Shown here in pieces: positions 1-7,824 of a stretch of 14,962 nt of DNA. Each line of letters opens with the position of its first letter. Position 1 is the stretch's first letter. The notes below the pieces were generated by a model that worked only from the letters and a program-made list of their open reading frames with translations, had not been told where the DNA came from and searched no databases. Position numbers and translations under genes: made by a program. Where the stretch lies: positions 1 through 14,962 of the forward strand of contig JANQIJ010000012.1 in assembly GCA_028282185.1 (NCBI GenBank), read 5' to 3'. Origin of the DNA: Rhodospirillales bacterium (lineage in GTDB: Bacteria > Pseudomonadota > Alphaproteobacteria > Rhodospirillales > Casp-alpha2).

Positions 1-148
1 GAGTACCCTTTGGTCCCCGTCACGGAGCCCCCACCGCGGTCATTGGTTCAAGCCCACGCGGCGATTTTAGGCTGCAATATGATGAAAGACCAAGAGAAAT
101 GCACCGTCCGGGCGTGGCGGTGGCCCCGAAAAACGGGCGGCCCGGCGC

Positions 149-1756
149 CTAACGGACCAAGCCATGCCCCGCGCGTCGCGGGTCGCCCGCGGCCTCGGCG
201 GTGCCGTCGCGGGCCAAACGGACCATATGAACCCCGCCGAAAAACAGATTTCTTTCCGGCCAGTCGCGGCGATCCTCGAACCCGGGGGGCAGTGCGGCGA
301 CCGCATCCTCGGGCCAACCCGGCTCAAGGTCCAAATGGCCCCGTTCGAAATGGGCACGCGGCTGGGCGACCGCCGCCTCGGCGGTCATGCCGAAGGCCGC
401 CAGATTGACGATCACTTGCAGGACCGCGGTGCGAATGCGGTTCGATCCGCCGCTGCCCAAGACGGTCAGGCCGCTCGCATCGTGCATCACCGTCGGCGCC
501 ATCATCGATCCCATGCGACGGTCGCGTGGCCAGACATCGAATCCGGTCGGATTGATATCCTCTTCACCCAGCATGTTGTTCATCATCACCCCGGTTCCGG
601 GAACGACGTAGCCGGCGCCTTCGCCGTTCGACAAGGTCAGGGCCGCGGCATTGCCGGCCCGGTCGACAACGCTGATATGCGTGGTCCCCCGCGCCGTCTG
701 GGGGTGCTCGGCCAGCGCATTCCGATAGGCATCGACCAAGTCGGGTGAAAGGAACATCCGGGCCCGGTCGTCCGCGCGCATGGCCTCGGGGTTTTCCTGG
801 CGTCGGGCACGATTGCTTGCCGCCATCACACGCACCAAGGTCGTCAAATGCGCCGGCGCGCCCCACCGACCGTTCCAAGCGGACACGCCACGCAGGAGTT
901 CCAGGGCGAAAGCGATCAACAGTCCGCCGGTGCTGGGCGGCGGGTTGGTAAAGATTTCCGCATCCCGCCACGTCAGGCTCAAGGGTGCGCGCACCCGCGT
1001 CCCGTAGGCCGCCAAATCGGCCCCCCGCAGCAGGCCGCCGCCGTCCCGGCAGTCGGCAACGATCCGCTGGCCGACCTCGCCGCGATAGAACAGATCCGGG
1101 CCCTCGCGGCACAAGGCATCCATGAAGTGCGCCGTGTCGGGGTTGCGGAACCGATCCCCTTCACCGATCAGCCGCTCGGCCGGCTGGCCATCGTCCGCGG
1201 CCCGCTCCGCCCCCGACGGCGGCGAGGAGACGGCGAAAATCCGCCGGGCACCCTCGGTCACCGTGTAAATCGGGCCGACCACGCCGAACAGATAGGCCTG
1301 AAACGGGCTGAGGACGAACCCCCGGCGGGCGATTTCCATGGCCGGTTCCATCAGGCGCCGCATCGGCAACCGGCCCAGGGCCTCATGGGCGGCGAACAGG
1401 CCGTGCACGGCGCCGGGCGTGGCGATGGCCCCCATGCCGATATGAAATTCCTGCTGGGCGGCGCCGAAGTCGGCGACGATGGGGTAGAAGTCGCGCGACG
1501 CGGCACAATCCTCGGGCGCGGCCATGGGCGTCTGGGCGAAGAAATCGAAGGCCTGGGGAGCGCCTTCCGCCGGCCGGGCCATCAGGAACCCGCCGCCGCC
1601 GAACGACGCCAACACCGGTTCGACAACGGTCGCGGTACACATCGCGCCCAGGGCCGCATCGAAGGCATTGCCGCCGTCGGCGAGGATTTCCCCGGCGGTC
1701 TCAGCGGTCAACGGATGGCCCGCGGCCACGGCGCCGAATTTCGTCATCTCACCCAT
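149..1756 (-). CDS. Gamma-glutamyltransferase-family Ntn hydrolase, divergent, no signal peptide
   Basis: This is a member of the gamma-glutamyltranspeptidase family, autoprocessed Ntn hydrolases that cleave or transfer gamma-glutamyl amide groups. An in-frame GTG lies at 1786, but the ATG at 1756 (MGEMTKFG) is preferred because it has an AAAGGGG ribosome-binding site about 8 nt upstream and begins at the family core. Residue numbers here count from the GTG. Family landmarks in order are DGGNAFDAALGA (37-48), the TPGAVHG loop (123-129), NPPPSTGG (281-288), the autoprocessing site GTTHISVVD with predicted nucleophile Thr368, and GSGGSNRI (444-451). The protein ends with the usual GDPRR-type tail. 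Several residues that hold the gamma-glutamyl group in E. coli Ggt look changed: the DFRE motif reads DFFA (81-84), and the NNQMDDF motif reads NNMLGEED. No signal peptide precedes the core, unlike periplasmic Ggt. The family is clear; the substrate is not. It is transcribed away from the exported-protein gene at 2113. Confidence 0.9.
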   Translation of the reverse strand: MGEMTKFGAVAAGHPLTAETAGEILADGGNAFDAALGAMCTATVVEPVLASFGGGGFLMARPAEGAPQAFDFFAQTPMAAPEDCAASRDFYPIVADFGAAQQEFHIGMGAIATPGAVHGLFAAHEALGRLPMRRLMEPAMEIARRGFVLSPFQAYLFGVVGPIYTVTEGARRIFAVSSPPSGAERAADDGQPAERLIGEGDRFRNPDTAHFMDALCREGPDLFYRGEVGQRIVADCRDGGGLLRGADLAAYGTRVRAPLSLTWRDAEIFTNPPPSTGGLLIAFALELLRGVSAWNGRWGAPAHLTTLVRVMAASNRARRQENPEAMRADDRARMFLSPDLVDAYRNALAEHPQTARGTTHISVVDRAGNAAALTLSNGEGAGYVVPGTGVMMNNMLGEEDINPTGFDVWPRDRRMGSMMAPTVMHDASGLTVLGSGGSNRIRTAVLQVIVNLAAFGMTAEAAVAQPRAHFERGHLDLEPGWPEDAVAALPPGFEDRRDWPERNLFFGGVHMVRLARDGTAEAAGDPRRAGHGLVR

Positions 1757-1786
1757 CAGGCCGCCCCTTTCGCGGACGGGTATCAC

Positions 1787-2112
1787 CGCCCCAAGCCGTC
1801 CGGCGCCATCAAAGCCGTCCCGGAAGCGTGAGGAGCCGCCAAAGCGATTGCCGCCCGTTCCGGCCCCTTGCGTAGGCCGGAGCCCGCGCCTTCGGCAGCG
1901 ACGTCACACAAGAGCAATCGCCTGTCGTTACGATTGCTTGGTTAGCCGCCTTTTAACGATTATCTGCGATGACTCCAAGCATGCACGGGTCGGTCCCGCT
2001 CGCCGGTCCCGGCCGCCGCCGGGGTTGCATCGTTTGCCGCTGGCGTTCGTCTACAGTAAGCTCATGGATGTCAAACCGCGCGGCCCTGTCGTGCCTGGGA
2101 ACGGAAATTGAA
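1787..2112. other. Intergenic region between divergent genes
   Basis: This stretch separates the leftward Ntn hydrolase gene from the rightward exported-protein gene, so both promoters should lie here. I see no convincing protein-coding ORF. The only clear structure is the perfect 8-bp inverted repeat at 1913-1938. No promoter with both good -10 and -35 hexamers could be picked by eye. Confidence 0.5.
1913..1938. repeat. Perfect 8-bp inverted repeat, AGCAATCG / CGATTGCT
   Basis: AGCAATCG at 1913-1920 is matched by its exact reverse complement at 1931-1938, with a 10-nt spacer. It sits midway between two divergent genes and no T-run follows, so it resembles an operator dyad or leader hairpin more than a terminator. 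The function is inferred only from position. Confidence 0.45.
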
Positions 2113-2751
2113 ATGACCCTGCGATCCGGATCATCCCTGTCTTTCGCGACCTTCGTCCTGGCGCTGTTCGTCGTCACATTGTTCGCCGAGACGCCCACGG
2201 CAACGGCGGCCCAGGGCAAACTCCAAGCCGTGTCGAACAAGCCGTTGCCCGGCAACAAAATTATTGCCGTTCGACCGCTCGATGATTCCGATGAATCCCT
2301 GAAGCTGATGCGTCGGTTCGAACAAGCGCTGGCCAATTTGGGGTATCGCGTCAGCCCGAAGTCCGACCTGGTCCTGACCTTCGAGATCGTCGATGAATTG
2401 GGCGCCTACACCGTGTCCGACCAACGCTATTTCCTGGAACTTCAGGCCCGCGGCAGCCGCACCGGCGGCGAAGACGCCAGCGCCCGGTTCAACGTGTTCG
2501 ACAGCAAGACCGGCGGAATCATCAATAAGGGACGGGGCGGGACCAAGGTGGTGACGCCGTCCAAATACCGGCTCAAGGTAACGGTCGATGGCCCGGCCGG
2601 TCCCGGCCGGCTGGACCGCTATTGGCAGGGCACGGCGACGGGAAATCTGGGCGCCTCGACCAACGAAACGCTGATTGGCGCCATGGTCCAACCGCTGATC
2701 GACCATCTCGGCACCACCGTCCGCAATAAGTCCTTTCCCCTGCCCGATTAA
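2113..2751 (+). CDS. Exported protein of unknown function (signal peptide)
   Basis: A 212-residue protein. The ATG at 2113 is chosen because it places a textbook signal peptide at the N-terminus: a basic n-region (MTLRSG), a hydrophobic core (FATFVLALFVVTLFA) and an Ala-rich end (TATAAQG) that would be cut near residues 30-33. The frame stays open upstream to 1969, but that extension would bury the signal peptide. There is no lipobox cysteine, so the product is probably periplasmic or outer-membrane associated. The mature part has an alpha/beta look: FEQALANLGYRV and LVLTFEIVDE, then YWQGTATG, then an amphipathic helix (TLIGAMVQPLIDHLG). The 'helix, GY, xLxxxF...YWxG...PLIDHLG' pattern faintly recalls DUF4136-type envelope proteins, but I do not recognise it with certainty. 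It stands alone, ahead of hisZ. Confidence 0.75.
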   Translation: MTLRSGSSLSFATFVLALFVVTLFAETPTATAAQGKLQAVSNKPLPGNKIIAVRPLDDSDESLKLMRRFEQALANLGYRVSPKSDLVLTFEIVDELGAYTVSDQRYFLELQARGSRTGGEDASARFNVFDSKTGGIINKGRGGTKVVTPSKYRLKVTVDGPAGPGRLDRYWQGTATGNLGASTNETLIGAMVQPLIDHLGTTVRNKSFPLPD

Positions 2752-2779
2752 GGCCGCGCGATCCCCGGCGAAAGGCACC

Positions 2780-2800
2780 GGCACCGGGTTTCCCGGCGCC
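2780..2800. terminator. Hairpin after the exported-protein gene (possible terminator)
   Basis: GGCACCGGG pairs with CCCGGCGCC around a TTT loop: nine stem positions with one A-C mismatch. It begins 29 bases after the stop codon at 2751. No U-tract follows, so intrinsic termination is uncertain; it may instead stabilise a 3' end or work with Rho. Confidence 0.35.
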
Positions 2801-2824
2801 TGGGCGCTTGCCCCCATGCGGCAA

Positions 2825-2863
2825 ACCGTTTAGGTAACGGTCGGGGAAACTGCCAACGGTCGG
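2825..2863. repeat. Triple AACGGT/ACCGTT motif upstream of hisZ
   Basis: ACCGTT (2825-2830) is followed by AACGGTCGG at 2836-2844 and again at 2855-2863. The first two copies form a 6-bp inverted repeat with a 5-nt spacer. The last two are a 9-bp direct repeat with start points 19 bp apart. The cluster lies 36-74 bp ahead of the hisZ start, a plausible operator position. A regulatory role is inferred from position only. Confidence 0.35.
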
Positions 2864-2898
2864 CATTGGACGACCACGGCGCGACATCGGCACCTTTC

Positions 2899-4074
2899 AT
2901 GACCACCAATCCCAATACCGGGCTTCTGCCGGCCGGGCTGTCAGACCTCCTTGCGCCCGACGCCGGTTTCGAAGCGGATTTGACTGAACGCGTGATCGCC
3001 GCCTGTGAGCTGCACGGCTATGAACGCGTCAAGCCGCCGATGATGGAGTTTGAGTCCAGCCTGTTGTCCGGCACCGGCGCGGCGATGGATCACCAGGTGT
3101 TTCGCCTCATGGACCCGGTGTCGCAGCGCATGATGGGGCTGCGCGCCGATATCACGCCGCAAATCGCGCGCATTGCCGAAAGCCGGCTTAGCGGTCGCCC
3201 GCGCCCGCTGCGCCTGTGTTACGCCGGTCAGGTTCTGCGCGTCCGCGGCGACCAAATTCGGCCCGAAAGACAATTCGCCCAAATCGGCGCCGAACTGATC
3301 GGCAATGCCGACCCGGCCGCCGACGCGGAAGTCATCTTCATGGCCGCCGATGCCTTGCGCGGGATCGGGGTTTCCAACCTGTCCATCGACCTTGGATTGC
3401 CGACATTGATCCCCGCATTGACCGGAGCGGCGGGCGACGGGCTGGTCGACGCCGAACTGCGCGAGGCCCTGGACCACAAGGACAGCGGGACGCTGACCAG
3501 ATTGGCGCCCGACCTGGGCGCGGAATTGACCGAAACGTTGATCGCCTTGGTCGGCGCGGCCGGCCCGGCCGATGACGCGCTTGCGGCCGTCGCCGGAATG
3601 GCCCTGCCGCAAGCGGCGCGGACCGAATGGGTCAAGTTGGAAGCGGTCATCAACTGTTTGCGCTGCCTGTCGCCAACCTTGACCCTGACGATCGATCCCG
3701 TCGAACATCGCGGTTTCGAATATCATGCCGGTGTCACCTTCACGCTCTACGCCGCCGGCGTGCGGGGTGAGTTGGGCAGCGGCGGGCGCTACCGCGCCGG
3801 GGGGTCGGCCGAGGACGCGCGCGGTGAACCAGCCACCGGATTTACCCTGTTCACCGATACCTTGCTGCGCGCGCTGACCCGCCCGGCGCCGGGCAATCGT
3901 ATCTACCTGCCACCGGATACGCCGGCCGGAACGGGCGCCACATTGCGGGACGAGGGCTGGATCACGGTCGCCGGCCTGGGTCCCGGCGGCGATCCGGCGG
4001 CCGAGGCCGAACGCTTGAATTGCACCCACTGGCTGGCGGCGGATGGCCCGCGGCCGATCAACACCGCGCCCTGA
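2899..4074 (+). CDS. hisZ: ATP phosphoribosyltransferase regulatory subunit HisZ
   Basis: HisZ is a catalytically inactive paralogue of histidyl-tRNA synthetase that partners with short-form HisG to make the first enzyme of histidine biosynthesis and give it feedback control. The 391-residue protein opens with LLPAGLSDLLAPDA (9-22), the HisZ form of class II motif 1 entry. It keeps the motif-2-like stretch (about 105-135, with RLCYAGQVLRVRG and FAQIGAELIG). The segment RGFEYHAGVTFTLYA (271-285) and GSGGRYRAGG (293-302) correspond to the histidine-binding loops of HisS. The anticodon-binding domain of HisRS is absent, as expected for HisZ. The ATG at 2899 fits the family N-terminus; an upstream in-frame TTG at 2866 is less likely, and neither has a strong ribosome-binding site. 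purA follows 39 nt after its stop. A short HisG must be encoded elsewhere. Confidence 0.95.
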   Translation: MTTNPNTGLLPAGLSDLLAPDAGFEADLTERVIAACELHGYERVKPPMMEFESSLLSGTGAAMDHQVFRLMDPVSQRMMGLRADITPQIARIAESRLSGRPRPLRLCYAGQVLRVRGDQIRPERQFAQIGAELIGNADPAADAEVIFMAADALRGIGVSNLSIDLGLPTLIPALTGAAGDGLVDAELREALDHKDSGTLTRLAPDLGAELTETLIALVGAAGPADDALAAVAGMALPQAARTEWVKLEAVINCLRCLSPTLTLTIDPVEHRGFEYHAGVTFTLYAAGVRGELGSGGRYRAGGSAEDARGEPATGFTLFTDTLLRALTRPAPGNRIYLPPDTPAGTGATLRDEGWITVAGLGPGGDPAAEAERLNCTHWLAADGPRPINTAP

Positions 4075-4113
4075 CCGGCACGGCAGAAACTTGGAGAGAA
4101 CGGGAAAACCGCC

Positions 4114-5406
4114 ATGGCAAACGTCGTAGTCGTCGGCTCGCAATGGGGCGACGAGGGCAAGGGAAAAATCGTCGACTGGCTTTCGGAACGGGCCGACGTC
4201 GTGGTTCGCTTTCAGGGCGGGCACAACGCGGGGCACACGCTGGTCATCGACGGCGTCACCTACAAGCTGTCGCTTCTGCCGTCGGGCATCGTCCGGCCGG
4301 GCAAGGTATCGGTCATCGGCAATGGCGTGGTCGTCGACCCCTGGGCCCTGGTCAAGGAGATCGACTCGATTCGCGACCAAGGTGTCGAAGTGACGCCCGA
4401 CTGTCTGCGGCTTTCCGAAAACGCGACGCTGATCCTGCCGCTGCATCGCAATTTGGACCAGGCACGCGAAAAAGCCGCCGGCCGCGGCAAGATCGGCACC
4501 ACCGGCCGCGGCATCGGCCCGGCCTACGAGGACAAGACCGCGCGCCGGGCGATCCGGGTCGGCGATCTGCACGACAAGGATCTGTTGGCGCAGAAAATCG
4601 ACCGGCTGCTGTTTCATCACAACGCGCTGTTGCGCGGCATGAACATGGAAGAAATCGAGGCCGAAAGCCTGATGGCGGAACTCATCGAGATTGCGCCGAA
4701 AGTGCTGCCATTCGCGGCCACCGTGTGGCAGGAACTGGATAGCGTCCGGCGTCAGGGCAAGCGCATCCTGTTCGAAGGCGCGCAAGGCACCATGTTGGAC
4801 ATCGACCACGGGACCTATCCCTATGTGACCTCGTCCAACACGGTGGCCGGGCAAGCCGCCGTCGGCTCGGGCCAAGGTCCCAGCGCCGTCGGTTTCGTTC
4901 TTGGCATCACCAAGGCCTATACGACGCGGGTCGGCGAAGGCCCCTTCCCGTCCGAACTGACCGACGAGACCGGCGAGCAGTTGGCCCAGCGCGGGCATGA
5001 GGTCGGCACCGTGACCGGCCGGGCGCGGCGCTGCGGCTGGTTCGACGCGGTCCTCGTCCGACAGGCGATCAAGGTCAACGGCATCCACGGCATCGCGTTG
5101 ACCAAACTGGACGTGCTCGACGGTCAAGATACGTTGAAAGTCTGCACCGGCTACCGGCTTGATGGCGAGATCCTCGACCACCTGCCCGCGTCGCAGGTCG
5201 ATCAAGCCCGGGTCGAACCGATCTACGAGGAACTGGAAGGCTGGCACGAGAGCACCCAGGGCTGCCGTTCTTGGGCCGAACTGCCGGCGACCTGTGTCAA
5301 ATATGTGCGGCGCATCGAGGAATTGATCGAAGCCCCCGTTGCCCTGTTGTCGACCAGCCCGGAACGGGACGACACGATTCTGGTCCACGACCCCTTCGCC
5401 GATTAG
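4114..5406 (+). CDS. purA: Adenylosuccinate synthetase
   Basis: PurA catalyses the GTP-dependent condensation of IMP with aspartate to adenylosuccinate, the committed step to AMP, in the cytoplasm. At 430 residues it is full length. The N-terminal GSQWGDEGKGK loop (8-18) holds catalytic Asp13, and GGHNAGHT carries catalytic His41. The IMP-binding segment GTTGRGIGPAYEDK follows at about residue 130, the guanine-specificity motif TKLD lies near 330, and the C-terminus ends in a typical STSPERDDTI block. A purine-rich GGAGAGAA sits about 15 nt before the ATG, with GGGAAAA nearer. It lies 39 nt downstream of hisZ on the same strand and is probably co-transcribed. Nothing in the sequence suggests loss of function. 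Confidence 0.98.
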   Translation: MANVVVVGSQWGDEGKGKIVDWLSERADVVVRFQGGHNAGHTLVIDGVTYKLSLLPSGIVRPGKVSVIGNGVVVDPWALVKEIDSIRDQGVEVTPDCLRLSENATLILPLHRNLDQAREKAAGRGKIGTTGRGIGPAYEDKTARRAIRVGDLHDKDLLAQKIDRLLFHHNALLRGMNMEEIEAESLMAELIEIAPKVLPFAATVWQELDSVRRQGKRILFEGAQGTMLDIDHGTYPYVTSSNTVAGQAAVGSGQGPSAVGFVLGITKAYTTRVGEGPFPSELTDETGEQLAQRGHEVGTVTGRARRCGWFDAVLVRQAIKVNGIHGIALTKLDVLDGQDTLKVCTGYRLDGEILDHLPASQVDQARVEPIYEELEGWHESTQGCRSWAELPATCVKYVRRIEELIEAPVALLSTSPERDDTILVHDPFAD

Positions 5407-5763
5407 AGCGGGCCGGCTTCCAGTGGGCGCCATTGCCTAGAGAAAACGCGAACGCCATGTCGTAATCTGTTCCGGCCTTCTTGGACGCGGCGTTGACGCG
5501 GCCCAGCGCGGGCGCCGGGATGGCGGGTGGATAACTCCCGGGAGATCGCCGTTCGGCCCCCTTCATGCCCCCGTGCAGGCAGCCAATATACTGACAATCA
5601 ATGAAGTTTTTGGGCGTTAAGAAGGCTCTGCCGTTAATTGTCTCGCAACGGTTTGGCGGGTACGATCAAGGCGTAGAAATGGGATATTGCGGCCCGCGCG
5701 CGGCGCCGATGGCAGTGTTGCGCGGGGCAGGATTGGCCCGTATGCGGGCGGGAACCGAGGATC
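5407..5763. other. Intergenic region purA to pseudokinase operon
   Basis: A 357-bp stretch without a convincing gene. It contains a 10-bp perfect palindrome CTCCCGGGAG (5535-5544) that is not followed by a T-run. It also holds a good promoter candidate at 5638-5666 for the downstream operon. An ORF opens at 5601 (MKFLGVKK) but runs out of frame into the pseudokinase gene and has no clear ribosome-binding site, so it is not called. Confidence 0.5.
5638..5666 (+). promoter_or_regulatory. Candidate sigma-70-type promoter for the pseudokinase operon
   Basis: TTGTCT at 5638-5643 and TACGAT at 5661-5666 are separated by exactly 17 bp. Each matches the housekeeping consensus at four of six positions, including the most important ones (TTG at -35; TA and the final T at -10). 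Transcription would start near 5673, leaving a leader of about 90 nt before the ATG at 5764. The site was found by eye. Confidence 0.45.
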
Positions 5764-7821
5764 ATGGCCGAAGTCGATACACAGGCACCGCCGACCGGCG
5801 CGGCGCCGCCGACCGACGAGCAAGGCGACCTGACCGACCTGCGCCCGATCTTGATCAAGGAGCGCTTTGCCGTCGATCCGCGCACGCCTCTGCCGGACCT
5901 TGACTCACCTTCGGCCAAGGCGTTCATGGCGGAAGACCGGCGTGACATCGACCGACCGGTCTTCGCCCTGATTTGCAATCCCGGCCTACCCACCCGCCTG
6001 GGCGCGATGATGTCGCTGCGCGGATCGGGCATCAAGGCCCTGGTCGGCATTCTCGACTGGGACGTCGACTACTGGCCGCATATCCGTCAGCGGACGATGA
6101 TCCTGATCCTCGAGCGGCCCTTGGGCGGGCGCATCCTGGAACAAGGCAAGTTCCGGATCAGCGAATACGACCTGCCGCGCAAGGTTATTGAACCGCTGGC
6201 CGGTGCCCTGCAGGAAATGGCATCGATCGGCGTCGCCCATCGCGCGATCCGCCGCGACAACCTGTTCTTCATGGACACTGACCGACAACTGATCGCTTTC
6301 GGCGAATGCTATACCTCGCCGCCCGGCTACGATCAGCCCTTGATCTACGAACCGGCCGAGCGCGGCATGGCGCAACTGGCGGGGCGCGGCGTCGGCAATT
6401 CCCGCGATGACGCCTATGCCTTCGCGGTGACGATCGTCGCATTGATTTTGGAAAAGGATCCCGGCGCCCACCTCGGCGACGAGCAACTGTTGGCGCAAAA
6501 ACTCGACCTTGGCTCCTACGCGGCGATCACCGGCAACGAAAACCTGCCCCTGTCGTTGCTCGAACCGCTGCGCGGCATGCTGGGCGACGACCCGGCGCAA
6601 CGTTGGGGGCCGGAAGAAATCGACCTGTGGTTGTCGGGCCGAAAGATGTCACCGCAGCAGAAACGCGCCGGCAAACGGGGCCAGACACCATTCAAGTTCC
6701 TGGGCCGGGAATACCAAAGCGTTCGCCAACTGGCCCACACTTTCACACAGCATATCTCCGAAGCGGCCCGAGTGATGAAGGACGACCAGTTCGATGCCTG
6801 GCTGCGCCGCTCGGTCGAGGACAAAAACCTCGCCAATGCGATCAAGAACGTGCTGGACGTGGCCGCGGCACAGGCCGGCACCTTTGCCGGTTCGGACGAA
6901 ATGATCGTCACCCGCGTGGTCATCCTGATGGACCCGCTGGGGCCGATCCGCTACAAGAACTTCGCCTTCATGGTCGACGGATTTGGCCCGGCCTTCGCCA
7001 TGGACTTGCTGCGCACGGGACGCAGCGACGTACCGGCCGAGGTCATCGCCAAGGACATTCCGGACATCTGGTTCCAGGCCCAGGAATCCTATGCCCCGGA
7101 AGCATCGATCCATCAAAAGAACTTTTCGCAGTTGAAGATCGTCCTCAACAACAAGGACCCGGGGTTCGGCGTCGAACGCTGCCTATACGAATCAAACCCG
7201 TCGCTGCCCTGCCAAAGCCCGTTGCTGTTGCAGCAATATGTACTTGAAGTCGAACACCTTTTACCGGCGCTGGACCGGGAAGCCAACCTGCAGGATCTGA
7301 AAAGCCGGCCGCTTGACGCCCATATCACGGCCTTCATCACTGCCCGCTTCAAGGAAGACATCAACCCGCATATGAAAGCACTGGCGGCGGAAAGCCCGGA
7401 CACGCAGACGATTGGCATGCTGAGCCTGCTGGCCTTCATCCAATGGAAGCTGCGGGTTGAGCCGCTTTACGGATTGTCGAGCTGGGTCGGCGGACACTTG
7501 AGCCCGGCGATCAATGCCTACCATTCGCGCTCGACCCGGCGCGAGATCGAACAGGAAATCCCGCGCCATGTCCGTCGCGGCTCGCTGCCGGAACTGTTCG
7601 ACCTGATGGACAACGCGGACCGGCGGCGCGAAGACATCGAAGGGTTCGAGGACGCGGTCGCGGAATTCACCGCCGCCGAACTGGAGATCCAGGACATCGA
7701 AGGCCGCGGCGAAGAACAATTGACCAAGGCCGAGCGCACGGGCCAGCAGGCCGCCGCCATGGGCTCGCTGCTGATTACCATGGTCATCGTCCTGGTCCTG
7801 TTCATGATCAAGGTGTTCTAG
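5764..7821 (+). CDS. Tail-anchored pseudokinase (kinase-fold protein lacking catalytic residues)
   Basis: A 685-residue protein whose residues about 65-290 have the order of a Ser/Thr protein kinase, but with the catalytic positions replaced. The catalytic loop HRDLKxxN reads HRAIRRDN (159-166): Ala161 replaces the catalytic Asp, Asn166 is kept. DFG reads AFG (178-180), losing the Mg-binding Asp. The APE-like motif is EPAER (196-200), and the F-helix keeps DDAYAFAV (215-222). I see no Gly-rich loop, and the likely beta-3 strand FALIC (67-71) has no VAIK lysine. Residues 300-610 form a mostly helical domain I do not recognise. A charged, coiled-coil-like segment (about 615-662) leads to one C-terminal membrane span (667-682) and a three-residue tail (KVF), so the bulk should be cytoplasmic. 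The ATG has a GAGG site about 4 nt upstream. The next gene starts 3 bp after the stop, implying an operon. Annotation pipelines would probably call it a kinase; activity is doubtful. Confidence 0.85.
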   Translation: MAEVDTQAPPTGAAPPTDEQGDLTDLRPILIKERFAVDPRTPLPDLDSPSAKAFMAEDRRDIDRPVFALICNPGLPTRLGAMMSLRGSGIKALVGILDWDVDYWPHIRQRTMILILERPLGGRILEQGKFRISEYDLPRKVIEPLAGALQEMASIGVAHRAIRRDNLFFMDTDRQLIAFGECYTSPPGYDQPLIYEPAERGMAQLAGRGVGNSRDDAYAFAVTIVALILEKDPGAHLGDEQLLAQKLDLGSYAAITGNENLPLSLLEPLRGMLGDDPAQRWGPEEIDLWLSGRKMSPQQKRAGKRGQTPFKFLGREYQSVRQLAHTFTQHISEAARVMKDDQFDAWLRRSVEDKNLANAIKNVLDVAAAQAGTFAGSDEMIVTRVVILMDPLGPIRYKNFAFMVDGFGPAFAMDLLRTGRSDVPAEVIAKDIPDIWFQAQESYAPEASIHQKNFSQLKIVLNNKDPGFGVERCLYESNPSLPCQSPLLLQQYVLEVEHLLPALDREANLQDLKSRPLDAHITAFITARFKEDINPHMKALAAESPDTQTIGMLSLLAFIQWKLRVEPLYGLSSWVGGHLSPAINAYHSRSTRREIEQEIPRHVRRGSLPELFDLMDNADRRREDIEGFEDAVAEFTAAELEIQDIEGRGEEQLTKAERTGQQAAAMGSLLITMVIVLVLFMIKVF

Positions 7822-7824
7822 ATC

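Noticed and set aside
1..148. Possible gene or terminator at the left edge
   Set aside because: Only shadow ORFs are present. A CCCG-TTTTT-CGGG dyad after the Ntn hydrolase gene has a stem of just 4 bp.
2941..5433. Very long minus-strand ORF opposite hisZ and purA
   Set aside because: It is the antisense of two unmistakable genes, a common result of codon bias in GC-rich DNA, and shows no domain pattern.
5535..5544. CTCCCGGGAG palindrome as the purA terminator
   Set aside because: A fully palindromic 10-mer leaves no loop and no T-run follows, so a terminator call is unsupported.
5601..5903. ORF MKFLGVKK... upstream of and overlapping the pseudokinase
   Set aside because: No clear ribosome-binding site, it contains the best promoter candidate, and its second half lies out of frame inside a strong gene.
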